This document shows positions 62,824 through 64,000 of a stretch of DNA of 64,000 nt, piece after piece (position 1 is the stretch's first letter; each line of letters begins with the position of its first letter). Made by a program: the position numbers and the translations under genes. The notes beneath the pieces are model-generated. The model saw only the letters and a program-made list of their open reading frames with translations. It did not search any database and was not told the DNA's origin. This DNA is from an uncultured Thermomicrobiaceae bacterium (lineage in GTDB: Bacteria; Chloroflexota; Chloroflexia; Thermomicrobiales; Thermomicrobiaceae): assembly GCA_938082375.1 (NCBI GenBank), contig CALKCJ010000007.1, positions 62,001-126,000 on the forward strand, read 5' to 3'.

Positions 62824-63042
62824 GTGGCCTATGTCGCGGTGTTTCGCAGTCTCCCACATAAGCCGTGGGGAATCGTGGGCGCTGTCGCTGTGGGTATCCT
62901 TGGCGGTGTCATCGGGGGATGGTTGACCGAGTGGCTCGGTCTTGAGGCAGTCAACTGGGTCAGCTCTCTGGTGGTCGCCTTTGCCGGGGCCCTGTTGCTC
63001 CTCTGGCTGATCGTGCGCGTCCTACCGAAACAACCTGCCTGA
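62824..63042 (+). CDS. GlsB/YeaQ/YmgE-type small membrane protein, start uncertain
   Basis: The frame gives three helices typical of the transglycosylase-associated (GlsB/YeaQ) family: TLLFLVLGGVAGLVAYVAVF, GIVGAVAVGILGGVIGGWL and WVSSLVVAFAGALLLLWLIV. The first helix lies before GTG 62824, in the same open frame from 62764, but no ATG, GTG or TTG stands between the TAGGGGG site and that helix. Either an unusual start is used (GTA at 62767 is one change from GTG) or the gene has lost its start. Starting at 62824 would remove most of the first helix. The function is not established. Confidence 0.6.
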   Translation: MAYVAVFRSLPHKPWGIVGAVAVGILGGVIGGWLTEWLGLEAVNWVSSLVVAFAGALLLLWLIVRVLPKQPA

Positions 63043-63308
63043 GCCCTGGACCGACAGGGAACGAGCTCACGGTGTTGGCGCGTATCGCGCGTTGTCCGCT
63101 CGCTGATTGACCGGTGTTGGCTTTCGGTCGATCGGCACACCGGTTCAGCCAGGGCGGAGCCGTTGGCATCCGCCGGAGTTTCTCACGGATCACTTACGAG
63201 GGCTGCTGGGTATTCGGCAGCTCGTAGACGCCGTAGCCCAGACGCTCTCAGAAGCATCGCATCTTTGGGACGCGAGGCAAGAACGGCGAGGGGGGCGTCT
63301 TTTCTGCC

Positions 63309-63710
63309 CTATTCAAGGGGCTGGCGGCCAAGGTAGCCCACGTCCAGCTCGTGCCAGTACTGGACCGTAGGCTCGTCGACCTTCCAGCATAGGTAGACCT
63401 CGCGGCCGTCCCGCAGGCTGGGAAAATCGACTAAGCCCAAGTCGACGTCTTTGACCTCGACCCCGAGCTCGTTGATCGCCCGAAGCTTCCGGCGGAGTGC
63501 CCGGGCCAGCTCGGTCAGCCGCCGCTCGTGCTCCAGCGCCTCAAGGGCATGACCGTTCTGCTGGATGAGCTGCACCAGTCGGCGTAGCGCCTCCACCTCG
63601 AGGTCGATCTGTTGCTTCTCGGCCTGCATCGCAGTCAACAGGCCGCGCAGCCGGGGAACGAGCGCCCGCGCCTCCTCGACCGTGAAGTATCTGGCGAAGC
63701 GCCTGCTCAT
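63309..63710 (-). CDS. DUF2203 family protein
   Basis: A 133-residue protein of the DUF2203 family. FTVEEARALVPRLRGLLTAM starts a long helical hairpin, then GVEVKDVDLGLVDFPSLRDG followed by VYLCWKVDEPTVQYWHELD form the C-terminal beta part. The function is unknown; the family is common in Chloroflexota, Firmicutes and Deinococcus. ATG 63710 stands alone on the minus strand. The 266 bases before it, back to 63043, show no gene. Confidence 0.88.
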   Translation of the reverse strand: MSRRFARYFTVEEARALVPRLRGLLTAMQAEKQQIDLEVEALRRLVQLIQQNGHALEALEHERRLTELARALRRKLRAINELGVEVKDVDLGLVDFPSLRDGREVYLCWKVDEPTVQYWHELDVGYLGRQPLE

Positions 63711-63855
63711 CCCGGGCCTCCGGTCGCGACGAAGCCGGCTCGCTCTTGCGCGTCACCGGGTGTCCGGCCACACTCTAGGTCCAGTCTAGCACGGCCCCGC
63801 GCACTCGCCGTACCCGGGCGAGTGCAGCGGAAGGCATCGACGCGAGAGGGCAACA

Positions 63856-64000
63856 GTGAGCGATCCGGCAACCACGCCGGCGACCGAGACCCGGCCGCCG
63901 ACCACCACCGATCTGGTCGGGCATCTCCTGCTCACCTTCACCGCCCTCATGTGGGGAGCATCGTTCGTCGGCACAAAGCTCGTCATCGACGCGGTACCAC
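63856..64000 (+). CDS. EamA/DMT family transporter, N-terminal part
   Basis: The frame starts at GTG 63856 behind GAGAGGG at 5 bases and runs off the right edge after 48 codons. After a hydrophilic, Thr/Pro-rich start it enters the first membrane helix HLLLTFTALMWGASFVGTKL, the opening motif of drug/metabolite (EamA) transporters. The family exports amino acids or other metabolites. Only the first helix is visible. Confidence 0.75.
   Translation, partial: MSDPATTPATETRPPTTTDLVGHLLLTFTALMWGASFVGTKLVIDAVP

Overview
The window is high-GC bacterial chromosome. It carries the 5' part of an aerobic CO dehydrogenase operon, FO/F420 synthesis genes, a [NiFe]-hydrogenase maturation operon, a seven-gene Mrp antiporter, a menaquinone-type methyltransferase, a T-box leader and a LysX-type ligase. 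That mix fits a Chloroflexota bacterium of the Thermomicrobia/Sphaerobacter kind. The assignment is inference from gene content only; no rRNA or other phylogenetic marker is present.

Layout. 1-1887 (minus): coxM-coxS-coxL, with coxL cut by the window edge. 2.2-7.2 kb: a broken Uma2 gene, an S9 peptidase, a MocA-like cytidylyltransferase, and a NarL-type response regulator with its GAF histidine kinase. 7.3-11 kb (plus): glutamine-synthetase-like ligase, amidohydrolase and M24 peptidase, tightly coupled. 11-15 kb (minus): a diguanylate cyclase and an MFS exporter. 15.4 kb: tRNA-Lys(CTT) with its own promoter. 15.8-21.8 kb (plus): mrpABCDEFG behind a promoter whose spacer holds a perfect palindrome. 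21.9-24.7 kb: gamma-carbonic anhydrase, CoA-transferase and crotonase. 24.8-28.1 kb (minus): a sugar ABC cassette with an intact binding protein but two broken permeases. 28.7-33.3 kb: PlsY-like protein, broken DegV, and cofG-cofH.

33.3-42.3 kb (minus) is the most distinctive block. It is a compact hydrogenase-maturation operon: a degenerate maturation-protease paralogue, a winged-helix protein with a Cys-rich tail, a NifU-Rieske fusion, a maturation protease, two different HypC proteins, HypD, HypE, a double-SIS protein, a tiny glutaredoxin and HypF. Hydrogenase structural genes and hypA/hypB are not in the window. 42.7-46.9 kb is a decay zone: a Clp ATPase, a membrane protein and an MFS transporter are all interrupted. 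Inside it lies a well-preserved promoter, a hairpin-closed RNA and an intact GYD-domain gene.

47.2-52 kb: GerW-like protein, PspC, a DapA-family aldolase, a fused LutB-LutA iron-sulfur protein and a PilZ protein. 52.4-54 kb: a T-box leader whose specifier reads AAG (Lys), ahead of a LysX-type ligase. 54.1-57.7 kb: citrate/methylcitrate synthase, PrpD and PrpB, a methylcitrate-cycle set. Then come a dead GH4 alpha-galactosidase, oligoendopeptidase F, MenG/UbiE, a PEBP lipoprotein, a GNAT acetyltransferase, a GlsB-like protein, DUF2203 and the start of an EamA transporter.

Together the intact genes suggest an aerobic heterotroph that supplements its energy from trace gases (CO, probably H2) and uses propionate and lactate-type substrates. 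Sugar uptake and alpha-galactoside functions in this region are being lost. Four plus-strand promoters show the same -35/17-bp/-10 sigma-70 layout (TTGCAC..TATACT, TTGACA..TAGTAT, TGGACA..TACACT, TTGACA..TAGAGT).
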